Notes: generated from the sequence alone by a model not told the origin. A stretch of 38,746 nucleotides of DNA from Pseudescherichia sp039594205 (GCA_039594205.1 JBCNNW010000032.1:1-38746); one strand, 5' to 3'; positions 6,446 through 15,927 are shown, numbered from the stretch's first letter. Made by a program: numbers and translations.

Positions 6446-9352
6446 TTACTGGTGCGTAACGACAATAAGACGCAGGGCATCGAGACGCCAGCCCGCCTGA
6501 GCAAGGCTATCAAGCACCTGCTGACGGTTGCTCTCAATGGCGGCCAGCTCATCATCACGGATGTTTGGGTTCACCGCCTTCAGCGCTTCCAGGCGCGACA
6601 GCTCTGCCGAGAGACGTTCATCTGCCTCCTGACGCGCCGCCGCAATCAGCGCCTTCGCCGCGCTCTCAATCTGTGCTTCACCCAGCTGCAGGATCGCGTG
6701 CACGTCCTGCTGCACCGCGTTCACCAGCTTGCTGCCGGTGTGGCGGTTGACCGCGCTCAGCTGGCGATTGAAGGTCTCAAACTCCACCTGGGCGGCAAGG
6801 TTATTGCCGTTTTTATCCAGCAGCATACGCACCGGCGTGGCAGGCAGGAAGCGGTTGAGCTGAAGCTGCTTCGGAGCCTGCGCCTCGACGACGTAGATCA
6901 GTTCAAGCAGCAGGGTGCCCACCGGCAGCGCCTTGTTTTTCAGCAGTGAAATGGTGCTGCTGCCGGTATCGCCGGAGAGGATCAGATCCAGACCGTTGCG
7001 GATCAGCGGATGCTCCCAGGTAACAAACTGGGCATCTTCCCGCGACAGAGCTACGTCGCGCTCGAAGGTGATAGTGCAACCATCTTCCGGCAGGCCCGGG
7101 AAATCCGGAACCAGCATGTGATCGGACGGGGTCAGCACGATCATGTTCTCACCGCGATCGTCCTGGTTGACGCCCACGATATCAAACAGGTTCATGGCAA
7201 AGCTGATCAGTCCGGTGTCATCATCCTGCTCTTCAATGCTCTCTGCCAGCGCCTGTGCTTTTTCACCGCCGTTGGAGTGGATCTCCAGCAGGCGATCGCG
7301 GCCCTGCTCCAGCTGAGCCTTCAGCGCCTCATGCTGCTCGCGGCAGGTTTTGATCAGCTCATCGAAGCCGTCGGTCTCTTCCGGCGCGGCGAGGTAGCCA
7401 ATCAGATCGCTGTGAACCTGGTCGTAGATAGTGCGGCCGGTAGGGCAGGTGTGCTCAAAGGCGTCAAGGCCTTCGTGGAACCAGCGCACCAGCACCGACT
7501 GAGCGGTTTTTTCCAGATAGGGCACGTGGATCTGGATATCGTGCGCCTGGCCGATACGATCCAGACGGCCAATACGCTGCTCCAGCAGATCCGGGTTGAA
7601 CGGCAGATCGAACATCACCAGATTGCTGGCGAACTGGAAGTTACGCCCTTCGGAGCCAATCTCAGAGCAGAGCAGTACCTGTGCGCCGCTGTCCTCTTCG
7701 CCAAACCAGGCGGCGGCCCGGTCACGTTCAACGATCGACATGCCTTCGTGGAACACGGCGGCACGGATGCCTTCACGCTCGCGCAGCACCTGCTCCAGCT
7801 GGAGGGCGGTGGCCGCCTTGGCGCAGATCACCAGCACCTTCTGCGAACGGTGGCTGGTCAGGTAGCCCATCAGCCACTCAACGCGCGGATCGAAGTTCCA
7901 CCATGTACCGGTGTCGCCCTCGAACTCCTGATAGATCTGCTCCGGGTAGAGCATGTCGCGGGCGCGCTCTTCGGCGCTTTTGCGTGCGCCCATGATGCCA
8001 GAGACCTTGATGGCCGTCTGGTACTGGGTCGGTAGCGGCAGCTTGATGGTGTGCAGCTCACGTTTCGGGAAGCCCTTCACGCCGTTACGGGTGTTACGGA
8101 ACAGGACGCGGCTGGTGCCATGGCGATCCATCAGCATGGAGACCAGCTCCTGACGGGCCGCCTCTGCGCCGTCGCGATCGCTGTTAGCGGTTTGCAGCAG
8201 CGGTTCAATGTCCTGCTCGCCAATCAGCTCGCTCAGGGTGTTCAGCTCGCTGTCGCTCAGATGCTTGCCCGCCAGCAGCATGGCCACGGCATCGGCTACC
8301 GGGCGGTAGTTCTGCTGCTCTTCCACAAACTGCTCAAAGTCATGGAAGCGGTTGGGATCCAGCAGGCGCAGACGCGCGAAGTGGCTCTCCAGACCCAGCT
8401 GCTCCGGCGTGGCGGTCAGCAGCAGGACGCCCGGCACGCGCTCGGCCAGCTGTTCAATCGCCATGTACTCGCGGCTCGGTGCCTCTTCGCTCCACACCAG
8501 ATGGTGCGCTTCATCGACCACCAGCATGTCCCACTCGGCGTCGCACAGGTGCTCCAGGCGCTGCTTGCTGCGGCGCACGAAGTCCAGGGAGCAGATCACC
8601 AGCTGTTCGGTTTCAAACGGGTTATCGGCCTCGTGCTGCGCTTCCGCGTAGCGCTCGTCATCAAACAGCGCGAAGCGCAGGTTGAAGCGGCGCAGCATCT
8701 CCACCAGCCACTGGTGTTGCAGGGTCTCTGGCACCACCACCAGCACGCGCTCTGCTGCACCGGCCAGCAGCTGCTGGTGCAGGATCATCCCTGCTTCGAT
8801 GGTTTTACCCAGGCCAACCTCATCCGCCAGCAGCACGCGCGGCGCATGGCGACGGCCCACGTCGTGGGCAATGTGCAGCTGATGCGGGATCAGGCTGGTG
8901 CGCTGGCCGCGCAGGCCGCTCCACGGCATCCGGTACTGCTCGCTCTGGTATTTACGCGCGCGGTAGCGCAGGGAGAAGCGATCCATGCGGTCGATCTGCC
9001 CGGCAAACAGGCGGTCCTGCGGCTTGCTGAACACCAGCTTGCTGTCGAGCAGCACTTCACGCAGCGCCACGTCGGTTTCGCCGGTATCGAGGCGCGTGCC
9101 GGTGTAGGTCAGCAGACCGTTTTGCTCTTTTACGTCATCAATGGTGAGCTGCCAGCCTTCGTGGCTGGTCACCGTATCGCCTGGATTAAACATTACGCGA
9201 GTAACCGGGGAGTCACTGCGGGAGTAGAGACGGTTCTCTCCGGTTGAGGAGAAGAGCAGCGTAACGGTACGCGCATCCATCGCCACAACAGTTCCCAGTC
9301 CGAGTTCGCTTTCTGTATCGCTGATCCAGCGTTGACCAAGTGTAAAAGGCAT
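6446..9352 (-). CDS. rapA: RNA polymerase-associated protein RapA (HepA), Swi2/Snf2 ATPase
   Basis: Large Swi2/Snf2-type ATPase that binds core RNA polymerase and promotes its recycling after termination. It has 968 residues, as in E. coli. N-terminal Tudor-like domains (MPFTLGQRWISDTE onward) precede helicase motif I DEVGLGKTIEAG near residue 178, the DEAH box VVDEAHHL near 280, and motif III LLLTATPEQLG. The second RecA-like lobe has FHEGMSIVERDRAAAWF, SEIGSEGRNFQFA and the motif VI sequence QRIGRLDRIGQ. The ATG matches the family start, although its Shine-Dalgarno is weak. It lies 153 bases downstream of polB with no clear terminator between them, and heads the rapA-rluA pair. Long open frames on the opposite strand reflect GC-rich codon usage. 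Confidence 0.98.
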   Translation of the reverse strand: MPFTLGQRWISDTESELGLGTVVAMDARTVTLLFSSTGENRLYSRSDSPVTRVMFNPGDTVTSHEGWQLTIDDVKEQNGLLTYTGTRLDTGETDVALREVLLDSKLVFSKPQDRLFAGQIDRMDRFSLRYRARKYQSEQYRMPWSGLRGQRTSLIPHQLHIAHDVGRRHAPRVLLADEVGLGKTIEAGMILHQQLLAGAAERVLVVVPETLQHQWLVEMLRRFNLRFALFDDERYAEAQHEADNPFETEQLVICSLDFVRRSKQRLEHLCDAEWDMLVVDEAHHLVWSEEAPSREYMAIEQLAERVPGVLLLTATPEQLGLESHFARLRLLDPNRFHDFEQFVEEQQNYRPVADAVAMLLAGKHLSDSELNTLSELIGEQDIEPLLQTANSDRDGAEAARQELVSMLMDRHGTSRVLFRNTRNGVKGFPKRELHTIKLPLPTQYQTAIKVSGIMGARKSAEERARDMLYPEQIYQEFEGDTGTWWNFDPRVEWLMGYLTSHRSQKVLVICAKAATALQLEQVLREREGIRAAVFHEGMSIVERDRAAAWFGEEDSGAQVLLCSEIGSEGRNFQFASNLVMFDLPFNPDLLEQRIGRLDRIGQAHDIQIHVPYLEKTAQSVLVRWFHEGLDAFEHTCPTGRTIYDQVHSDLIGYLAAPEETDGFDELIKTCREQHEALKAQLEQGRDRLLEIHSNGGEKAQALAESIEEQDDDTGLISFAMNLFDIVGVNQDDRGENMIVLTPSDHMLVPDFPGLPEDGCTITFERDVALSREDAQFVTWEHPLIRNGLDLILSGDTGSSTISLLKNKALPVGTLLLELIYVVEAQAPKQLQLNRFLPATPVRMLLDKNGNNLAAQVEFETFNRQLSAVNRHTGSKLVNAVQQDVHAILQLGEAQIESAAKALIAAARQEADERLSAELSRLEALKAVNPNIRDDELAAIESNRQQVLDSLAQAGWRLDALRLIVVTHQ

Positions 9353-9505
9353 AGTTATTCGGCTCTATATCTCAAATTGCAGGCAATAGTTAGACCACCG
9401 TCAGAGTGCGACAGCGCGTCAAAAATTGGGGCCAGGGATTGGAAAGGGCGCTATGGTACTGGATGCTGAGCGGATAGTCACCCGTTCGTCATCATTCAAA
9501 CCGCA

Positions 9506-11863
9506 CTAAAAGAGTCCCATCTGCCCCGTCACCAGTGTAGCAAAGTCATCGCCCATAAACGGCAGGATGCCCTCCGCCACCGGCTGTAGCTGTTTGGTTA
9601 AGTAGTGATCGTAGTCCAGCGGCGACTGCTGGTAGTCCACCGGCTCGGGGCCGTGGGTGGTCCAGACATACTTGATGGTGCCGCGCTTCTGGTACTGTAG
9701 CGCCCGGCCGCGCTTCTGGTTCTGCTCATCCGCCAGCCTCGCCGCCCGCACGTGCGGCGGCACGTTGCGCTGATACTCCGCCAGCGGACGCCGCAGGCGC
9801 TTGCGATACACCAGCTGGCTATCCAGCTCGCCCGCCATCAGTTGGGCAATGGTTTCGCGAATGTAATCCTGATACGGCTCGCGGCGAAAAATGCGCAGGT
9901 AGAGCGCCTGCTGGAACGTCTGCGCCAGCGGCGTCCAGTCGGTGCGTACCGTCTCCAGACCCTTAAAGACCATGCGCTGGCTGTCCCCCTCCTGAATCAG
10001 CCCGGCGTAGCGCTTTTTGCTGCCGGTATCCGCCCCGCGAATGGTTGGCATCAGGAAGCGGCTGAAGTGGGTCTCAAACTCCAGCTCCAGCGCGCTAACT
10101 AACCCCTTGCTGGCGAGATGCTCCCGCCACCACTCATTGACCAGCGCGACCAGCTCCTGGCCGATGCGGGCAGCCTGCTCTTCGCTATGGGCGTGCTTCA
10201 GCCAGACGAAGGTCGAGTCCGTGTCGCCGTAGATCACTTCAAAGCCCTGGGACTCGATCAGCGTTTTAGTCTGACGCATGATCTCATGCCCGCGCATGGT
10301 GATCGATGACGCCAGCCGGGGATCGAAGAAGCGGCAGGCGCTGGTACCCAGCACGCCGTAGAAGGCGTTCATGATGATCTTCAGCGCCTGCGAAAGCGGC
10401 TTGTTACTCTGGCGTTTGGCCTCGTCACGGCCATGCCAGATCTGACCGACAATCTCTGGCAGGCAGTGTTTCTCGCGGGAGAACCACGCCCCGAGAAAGC
10501 CCTCAATGCTGTGGGCTTCATCCGGCTGCGCCATGCCCTCTATCAGCCCCACCGGATCGATCAGAAAGGTGCGAATAATCGACGGGTAGAGGCTCTTGTA
10601 GTCCAGCACCAGCACCGAGTCATACAGGCCGGGGGTGGAGTCCATCACATAGCCGCCCGGGCTGGCCTGCGGCGGCACGTCACCGAGATTGGGGGCCACG
10701 TAGCCCACCCGGTGCATGCGGGGAAAGTAGAGATGGCTGAAGGCGGCTACCGACCCGCCGTGGCGATCCACAGGCAGGCCGTTGACCGAGGCGCGTTCCA
10801 GCAGGAAGGGCATGATGGCGGTCTTATGGAAGATGCGCGTCACCAGCTCGCAGTCTTTCAGGTTGTAGGTGGCAAGGGCAGGCTTATCTTCGTTAAAGCG
10901 TCGCTCAATCTCGTCCATTCGGTCCCACGGGTTATCGATCGACTTGCCTTCCCCGAGCAGCTCCCGCGCTACCGATTCGAGAGAGAATGACGGGAAGTTC
11001 CAGAAGGCGGACTTCAGGGCATCGATGCCGTCGATAATCAGCCGGCCCGCCATCTGCGCAAAGAAGACGCCGTTCTTGAAGCCGTGCTCGCGCCACTCCA
11101 GCTCGCTGTTGCCGCGCCCCAGCCGCAGCGGGACGCCGTAGCGTTCGGCGTGCTTCTGTAACACGCGCAGATCGAACTGCACCACGTTCCAGCCGATCAA
11201 CACGTCGGGATCGTGGGTGGCAAACCAGGCGTTGAGCTTCTCAAGCAGCTGCCGACGGCTGGCGACGTACTCCAGATGGAAGTCGAGGCCCGAGGCGTCA
11301 CCGTTTTCCGGCCCGAGCATATAGACCGTGCGCTGGCCGCACCCTTCCAGACCGATGCAGTACAGCTCGCCGTGGCGGGTGGTTTCGATATCCAGCGACA
11401 CCCACTTCAGCGGCGGGCGGTAGTGCGGGCTGGGCTTCAGGCGCGTATTCACCAGCTCACCGTCGCGTGCCTCGCCGCTGACCCACACCGGGGCCGTGAT
11501 AAAACGCTCCATTAAGAAACGTTCGGGCGGGCGGATGTCAGCTTCGTAAAGGGTGATGCCGCCCTCACGGAGCAGCTTCTCATAGCGCATCAGCTGACGA
11601 TGGGCGCGACAGTAGAGGCCGTGCACCGGCTGGCGACTGAAGTCTTTCAGCTCAAGCGGCGTCAGGCGGTAGTGGCTTTCGCCCGCCAGGATCCGCTGCG
11701 CCTGCGGCACCTGCGCCGAGGGGATAAACGCTACTGACTCCTGGACGGGCAGCACCACCCGCAGCGGACCGTTATCGGTTGCCAGCCAGAACGCGATCTC
11801 GGTGCCTTGCGGGGTATCCCGCCAGTGTCGGGTCAGTAAAAAGCCTTCTTGCGCCTGCGCCAC
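9506..11863 (-). CDS. polB: DNA polymerase II
   Basis: Family B DNA polymerase with proofreading 3'-5' exonuclease, induced by the SOS response and active in replication restart and lesion bypass. It has 785 residues, against 783 in E. coli. Exo I motif is SLDIETT near residue 155 and Exo II GWNVVQFDLRVL. Polymerase motif A is DYKSLYPSIIRT, motif B KIIMNAFYG, and motif C YGDTDSTF. The C-terminal KKRYAGL is the KxY motif. The start is GTG giving MAQAQEGF, which corresponds to E. coli MAQAGF with a two-residue insertion. A LexA box lies 57-73 bases upstream, and a TATAAT -10 element sits inside the ara terminator loop. It is transcribed away from araD in the same direction. Confidence 0.98.
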   Translation of the reverse strand: MAQAQEGFLLTRHWRDTPQGTEIAFWLATDNGPLRVVLPVQESVAFIPSAQVPQAQRILAGESHYRLTPLELKDFSRQPVHGLYCRAHRQLMRYEKLLREGGITLYEADIRPPERFLMERFITAPVWVSGEARDGELVNTRLKPSPHYRPPLKWVSLDIETTRHGELYCIGLEGCGQRTVYMLGPENGDASGLDFHLEYVASRRQLLEKLNAWFATHDPDVLIGWNVVQFDLRVLQKHAERYGVPLRLGRGNSELEWREHGFKNGVFFAQMAGRLIIDGIDALKSAFWNFPSFSLESVARELLGEGKSIDNPWDRMDEIERRFNEDKPALATYNLKDCELVTRIFHKTAIMPFLLERASVNGLPVDRHGGSVAAFSHLYFPRMHRVGYVAPNLGDVPPQASPGGYVMDSTPGLYDSVLVLDYKSLYPSIIRTFLIDPVGLIEGMAQPDEAHSIEGFLGAWFSREKHCLPEIVGQIWHGRDEAKRQSNKPLSQALKIIMNAFYGVLGTSACRFFDPRLASSITMRGHEIMRQTKTLIESQGFEVIYGDTDSTFVWLKHAHSEEQAARIGQELVALVNEWWREHLASKGLVSALELEFETHFSRFLMPTIRGADTGSKKRYAGLIQEGDSQRMVFKGLETVRTDWTPLAQTFQQALYLRIFRREPYQDYIRETIAQLMAGELDSQLVYRKRLRRPLAEYQRNVPPHVRAARLADEQNQKRGRALQYQKRGTIKYVWTTHGPEPVDYQQSPLDYDHYLTKQLQPVAEGILPFMGDDFATLVTGQMGLF

Positions 11864-11881
11864 GCTGTGTTCTCATAAAAT

Positions 11882-11910
11882 AAAACCAGGCGTTATTATA
11901 GCCTGGTTTT
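11882..11910 (-). terminator. araBAD terminator palindrome
   Basis: AAAACCAGGC, a nine-base loop and GCCTGGTTTT form a perfect ten-pair palindrome followed by ATTTTA on the minus strand. It should stop araBAD transcripts before polB. Being symmetric with A/T ends, it could act in both directions. Its loop contains the polB -10 element. Confidence 0.8.
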
Positions 11911-11936
11911 ACTGTTTTAGCTGGGTTTTTATACAG
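11895..11936 (-). promoter_or_regulatory. polB SOS promoter: LexA box and -10
   Basis: On the minus strand CTGTATAAAAACCCAG (11921-11936) fits the LexA consensus CTG-N10-CAG and closely resembles the E. coli polB/dinA operator as I recall it. A perfect -10 TATAAT follows at 11895-11900. The -35 spot carries no good consensus hexamer (CAGCTA at 17-base spacing). The expected start site is about 25 bases upstream of the polB GTG. LexA bound here would cover the -35 zone. Confidence 0.8.
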
Positions 11937-11938
11937 TT

Positions 11939-12634
11939 CTACTGGCCGTAATAGGCCTTTGCCCCGTGCTTGCGCAGGTAGTGCTTATCCAGCAGCGTCT
12001 GCTGCATGGCAGGCAGCTCCGGGGTGAGCTGGCGGCAGAAGATCCCCATGTAGGCGACCTCTTCCAGCACGATGGCGTTATGCACCGCGTCGTCAGCATT
12101 TTTGCCCCAGGCAAAGGGACCGTGAGAGTGCACCAGCACGCCAGGCATCTGGGCAGCGTCGATCCCCTGGGTAGTAAAGGTTTCGACGATCACCTGACCG
12201 GTCTCCCACTCATACTCGCCGTTGATCTCGGCATCGGTCATCTTGCGGGTGCAGGGGATGGGACCGTAGAAGTAGTCGGCGTGGGTCGTGCCGGTGGCCG
12301 GAATGGACTGTCCCGCCTGCGCCCAGATGGTCGCGTGGCGAGAGTGGGTATGCACAATCCCGCCGATGGTGGGGAACGCCTGGTAGAGCAGGCGGTGCGT
12401 CGGCGTATCGGACGAGGGTTTTTTCGTCCCCTCAACCACCTCGCCAGTTTCGATGCTTACCACCACCATATCCTCTGCCGTCATTACGCTGTAGTCGACG
12501 CCAGAGGGCTTGATGACAAACACACCGCGTTCGCGATCGACAGCGCTGACGTTGCCCCAGGTCAGAGTGACCAGATTATGTTTCGGTAGCGCCAGGTTGG
12601 CTTCCAGCACCTGACGTTTGAGATCTTCAAGCAT
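11939..12634 (-). CDS. araD: L-ribulose-5-phosphate 4-epimerase AraD
   Basis: Zinc enzyme converting L-ribulose 5-phosphate to D-xylulose 5-phosphate, the last step of arabinose catabolism before the pentose phosphate pathway. It has 231 residues, as in E. coli. The class II aldolase/epimerase fold is shown by NLVTLTWGNVSAVDRERG, IKPSGVDYSVMT, the metal histidines in IVHTHSRHATIWAQAG (near residues 95-97), TTHADYFYGPIPCTR, and the third metal histidine in VLVHSHGPFAWGK. The start at 12634 gives MLEDLKRQVLEANL behind GGAG. An upstream in-frame start at 12646 would only add MEIA. A REP element lies in the 51-base gap after araA, which may lower araD expression relative to araBA. Confidence 0.98.
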   Translation of the reverse strand: MLEDLKRQVLEANLALPKHNLVTLTWGNVSAVDRERGVFVIKPSGVDYSVMTAEDMVVVSIETGEVVEGTKKPSSDTPTHRLLYQAFPTIGGIVHTHSRHATIWAQAGQSIPATGTTHADYFYGPIPCTRKMTDAEINGEYEWETGQVIVETFTTQGIDAAQMPGVLVHSHGPFAWGKNADDAVHNAIVLEEVAYMGIFCRQLTPELPAMQQTLLDKHYLRKHGAKAYYGQ

Positions 12635-12646
12635 AGCTATCTCCAC

Positions 12647-12676
12647 GTAGGCCCGGTAAGCGCAGCGCCACCGGGC
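12647..12676. repeat. REP between araA and araD
   Basis: GTAGGCCCGGTAAGC, a short spacer and CCACCGGGC form a stable imperfect palindrome inside the araBAD operon. It leaves only the GGAG Shine-Dalgarno between itself and araD. In E. coli intra-operon REPs protect upstream mRNA from 3' exonucleases; the same is inferred here for araBA. Confidence 0.85.
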
Positions 12677-12685
12677 GTTACGGAC

Positions 12686-14188
12686 TTAACGTTTAGAGCC
12701 GTAATAGACTTCGTTCCAGCGCAGCGCATCTTTAAACGCTGGCAGGCGGGTGTCGTTGTCGATCACTGCCAGCTCAATGTCGTGCAGTTCGGCGAACTGG
12801 CGCATATCGCTGAGATCCAGCGCGTGGCTGAAGACGGTGTGGTGTGCACCCCCGGCAACGATCCACGCCTCGGAGGCGGTGGCGAGATCCGGCTGTGCTT
12901 TCCACAGCGCGTTGGCGACCGGCAGCTTCGGCAGCTGGTGCGGAGTCTCGACGGAATCAACGCAGTTCACCAGCAGGCGGAAACGATCCCCGAGATCGAT
13001 CAGGCTGGCGTTGATCGCCGGGCCGGTCTTGGTGGAGAAGATCAGGCGGGCGGGATCGGCTTTGCCGCCGATGCCGAGGTACTGCACGTCGAGGATCGGC
13101 TTCTCATCCAGAGCGATGGTTGGACACACTTCCAGCATATGGGAGCCGAGCACCAGATCGTTGCCGTCCTCAAAGTGGTAGGTGTAGTCCTCCATAAAGG
13201 AGGTGCCGCCCTGCAGACCGGTTGACATCACCTTCATGATGCGAAGCAGGGCGGCGGTTTTCCAGTCGCCTTCGCCCGCAAAGCCGTAGCCCTGCTGCAT
13301 CAGGCGCTGCACGGCGAGGCCCGGAAGCTGTTTCAGGCCGTGCAGATCTTCAAAGGTAGTGGTGAAGGCGTGGAAGCCGCCCTGTTCCAGGAAGCGCTTC
13401 ATGCCCAGCTCGATGCGGGCCGCGTCAATGACGTTCTGGCGTTTATCACCGTTAACCTGTGCGGCAGCGGTCAGGCGGTAGCTGCTCTCATACTTGTCCA
13501 CCAGCGCGCTGATATCGCCTTCGCTGATGTCATTCACCACCTGCACCAGATCGCCCACCGCCCAGGTATTTACCGAGAAGCCGAACTTGATCTGCGCTGC
13601 CACTTTATCGCCGTCGGTGACCGCGACTTCACGCATGTTGTCGCCGAAACGGCACACTTTCAGATGGCGGGTATCCTGTCTGGAGACCGCATGACGCATC
13701 CATGCCCCGATGCGCTGCTGGGCTTTTTGATCCTGCCAGTGGCCGGTCACCACGCTGTGCTGCTGACGCATCCGCGCGCCAATGAAGCCGAACTCGCGGC
13801 CGCCGTGTGCGGTCTGGTTCAGGTTCATAAAGTCCATGTCGATGCTGTCCCACGGCAGGGAGGCGTTGAACTGGGTATGGAACTGCAGCAGCGGCTTGTT
13901 AAGGATGGTCAGGCCGTTGATCCACATTTTTGCCGGGGAGAAGGTGTGCAGCCATACCACCAGGCCCGCACACTTGTCGTCGTAGTTGGCGTCGCGGCAG
14001 ATAGCGGTGATCTCATCCGGCGAGGTGCCGAGCGGCTTCAGCACCAGCTTGCAGGGCAGTTTGGCTTCGCTGTTCAGCGCATTCACTACCTGCTCAGCGT
14101 GCTGCGTGACCTGGCGTAGGGTCTCCGGGCCATAGAGATGCTGGCTGCCAATCACAAACCATACTTCGTAGTTATCAAAAATAGTCAT
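12686..14188 (-). CDS. araA: L-arabinose isomerase
   Basis: Mn(2+)-dependent isomerase converting L-arabinose to L-ribulose, first step of the pathway. It has 500 residues, the E. coli length. N-terminal EVWFVIGSQHLYGPETL, then VVWLHTFSPAKMWINGL, QTAHGGREFGFIGARMR, and the catalytic glutamates in GFAGEGDWKTAALLR (Glu306 by family numbering) and TSFMEDYTYHFE (Glu333). A metal histidine lies in LVLGSHMLEVCP and another in AGGAHHTVFSHAL. It starts 10 bases after the araB stop, so the two are co-transcribed and probably coupled. It is followed by a REP and then araD. Confidence 0.99.
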   Translation of the reverse strand: MTIFDNYEVWFVIGSQHLYGPETLRQVTQHAEQVVNALNSEAKLPCKLVLKPLGTSPDEITAICRDANYDDKCAGLVVWLHTFSPAKMWINGLTILNKPLLQFHTQFNASLPWDSIDMDFMNLNQTAHGGREFGFIGARMRQQHSVVTGHWQDQKAQQRIGAWMRHAVSRQDTRHLKVCRFGDNMREVAVTDGDKVAAQIKFGFSVNTWAVGDLVQVVNDISEGDISALVDKYESSYRLTAAAQVNGDKRQNVIDAARIELGMKRFLEQGGFHAFTTTFEDLHGLKQLPGLAVQRLMQQGYGFAGEGDWKTAALLRIMKVMSTGLQGGTSFMEDYTYHFEDGNDLVLGSHMLEVCPTIALDEKPILDVQYLGIGGKADPARLIFSTKTGPAINASLIDLGDRFRLLVNCVDSVETPHQLPKLPVANALWKAQPDLATASEAWIVAGGAHHTVFSHALDLSDMRQFAELHDIELAVIDNDTRLPAFKDALRWNEVYYGSKR

Positions 14189-14198
14189 TATCGTGTCC

Positions 14199-15893
14199 TT
14201 AATGAGTCAGAGCGGCCTGTGACGCTGGCGCGGCTGAAGGGAGATAGTGTTGTTCGGCGCTGGCCGCCCAGTGCTGGTAGCGGCGATAGAGCTGTTCAAA
14301 GCGTTGCGCCTGAGCCGGAGCAGGCTGGAGCGTATTTTCGACGGCGCTGGCCATATGGCGCTGCGCGGTCGGGATATCAGCATGATCCCCTGCGGCGACG
14401 GCGGCGAAGATGGCCGCGCCCAAAGCGCAGCACTGATCGGAGGCGACGATCTGCAGCGGGCGGTTGAGCACGTCGCAGCAGGCCTGCATGATCACCCGGT
14501 TTTTGCGGGCGATACCGCCAAGGGCCATCACGTTGTTGACCGCGATCCCCTGGTCGGTAAAGCACTCCATAATGGCGCGTGCGCCGAAGGCGGTAGCGGC
14601 AATCAGCCCACCAAACAGCAGCGGCGCGTCGGTAGCCAGGTTAAGGTCGGTAATCACCCCCTTCAGACGCTGGTTAGCGTTAGGGGTGCGGCGACCGTTA
14701 AACCAGTCGAGGATCACCGGGAGGTGATCGAGGGAAGGGTTATCCGCCCAGGCCTGGGTCAGGGCAGGCAGCAGCTGTTTCTGGCTCGCCTGGATCTGCG
14801 TTTTCAGCTCTGGATGCTGGAGTGCCAGCTGCTCAAGCGGCCAGCCGAGGATGCGGCCAAACCAGGCATAGATATCGCCGAAAGCCGACTGTCCGGCTTC
14901 AAGACCGATAAAGTCCGGTACCACGCTGCCGTCAACCTGGCCGCAGATGCCTTTTACCGCCCGCTCGCCGACGCTGGGCTTATCGGCAATCAGGATGTCG
15001 CAGGTTGAGGTGCCAATCACTTTGACCAGCGTGTTCGGCTGCGCCCCTGCGCCCACGGCGCCCATATGGCAGTCGAATGCGCCGCCGGCAATCACCACCT
15101 TCTCCGACAGGCCCAGACGCTGCGCCCACTCCGGGCTAAGGTTGCCCACCGGCAGGTCGGCGGTATACGTCTCGGTAAACATCGGCCAGCTCAGATGCTT
15201 ATTGATGATCGGATCCAGCTCGTCAAAGAAGCTGGCTGGCGGCAGGCCGCCCCAGCTTTCGTGCCAGAGGGATTTGTGTCCGGCGCTGCAGCGTCCGCGA
15301 CGGATATCCTGCGGACGGACGGTGTTGGAGAGCAGGGCGGGGACCCAGTCGCACAGCTCAATCCACGAGGTGGCGGCTTGCGCGACGGCGGCATCCTGGC
15401 GGGTAACGTGCAGGATCTTGGCCCAGAACCACTCGCTGGAGTAGATCCCGCCGATATAGCGTGAGTAGTCGGTTTTGCCCGGCTGGTGACAGAGGCGGGT
15501 AATGGCCTCGGCTTCCTCTACCGCCGTGTGATCTTTCCAGAGCACGAACATGGCGTTGGGATTGTCGGCAAACTCGGGGCGCAGCGCCAGCACGCGCCCC
15601 TCGGCGTCGATCGGGGCTGGCGTCGAGCCGGTGCTGTCCACGCCGATACCGCTTACCTGCTCGCGCTGTTCGGCGCTCAGCTCGGCCAGTACGCTTTTGA
15701 TTGCCGCTTCCATCGACTCGATATAGTCGCGTGGGTGATGGCGAAACTGATTCCGCGGAGCGTCGCAATAACGCCCCTCCTGCCAGCGTGGATACCACTC
15801 CACGCTAGTGGCGATCTCTGTGCCATGCTCGCAGTCTACTGCCAGGGCGCGTACCGAGTCGCTGCCAAAATCGAGGCCAATTGCAATTGCCAT
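14199..15893 (-). CDS. araB: Ribulokinase AraB
   Basis: ATP-dependent kinase making L-ribulose 5-phosphate; FGGY carbohydrate kinase family. It has 564 residues, against 566 in E. coli. The N-terminal phosphate-binding motif is IGLDFGSDSVRALAVDCE. The FGGY signature region contains GIGVDSTGSTPAP, LWKDHTAVEEAE and, in the C-terminal domain, GGIARKNRVIMQ with DQCCALGAAIFAA. The frame extends to 15947, but ATG at 15893 starts the family N-terminus MAIAIGLDFG and follows GGATGGAG. It is the first gene of the operon; the pBAD promoter elements begin about 35 bases upstream. Confidence 0.98.
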   Translation of the reverse strand: MAIAIGLDFGSDSVRALAVDCEHGTEIATSVEWYPRWQEGRYCDAPRNQFRHHPRDYIESMEAAIKSVLAELSAEQREQVSGIGVDSTGSTPAPIDAEGRVLALRPEFADNPNAMFVLWKDHTAVEEAEAITRLCHQPGKTDYSRYIGGIYSSEWFWAKILHVTRQDAAVAQAATSWIELCDWVPALLSNTVRPQDIRRGRCSAGHKSLWHESWGGLPPASFFDELDPIINKHLSWPMFTETYTADLPVGNLSPEWAQRLGLSEKVVIAGGAFDCHMGAVGAGAQPNTLVKVIGTSTCDILIADKPSVGERAVKGICGQVDGSVVPDFIGLEAGQSAFGDIYAWFGRILGWPLEQLALQHPELKTQIQASQKQLLPALTQAWADNPSLDHLPVILDWFNGRRTPNANQRLKGVITDLNLATDAPLLFGGLIAATAFGARAIMECFTDQGIAVNNVMALGGIARKNRVIMQACCDVLNRPLQIVASDQCCALGAAIFAAVAAGDHADIPTAQRHMASAVENTLQPAPAQAQRFEQLYRRYQHWAASAEQHYLPSAAPASQAALTH

Positions 15894-15927
15894 CGTCTTA
15901 CTCCATCCAAAATAACCGTATGGAGAA

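Noticed and set aside
7010..8035. 341-codon plus-strand frame opposite rapA
   Set aside because: Same shadow effect as above; the deduced protein shows no recognisable domain.
8051..9247. Long open frame of 398 codons on the plus strand opposite rapA
   Set aside because: It mirrors the GC-rich third positions of rapA, shows no recognisable domain and has no ribosome site; rapA itself is beyond doubt.
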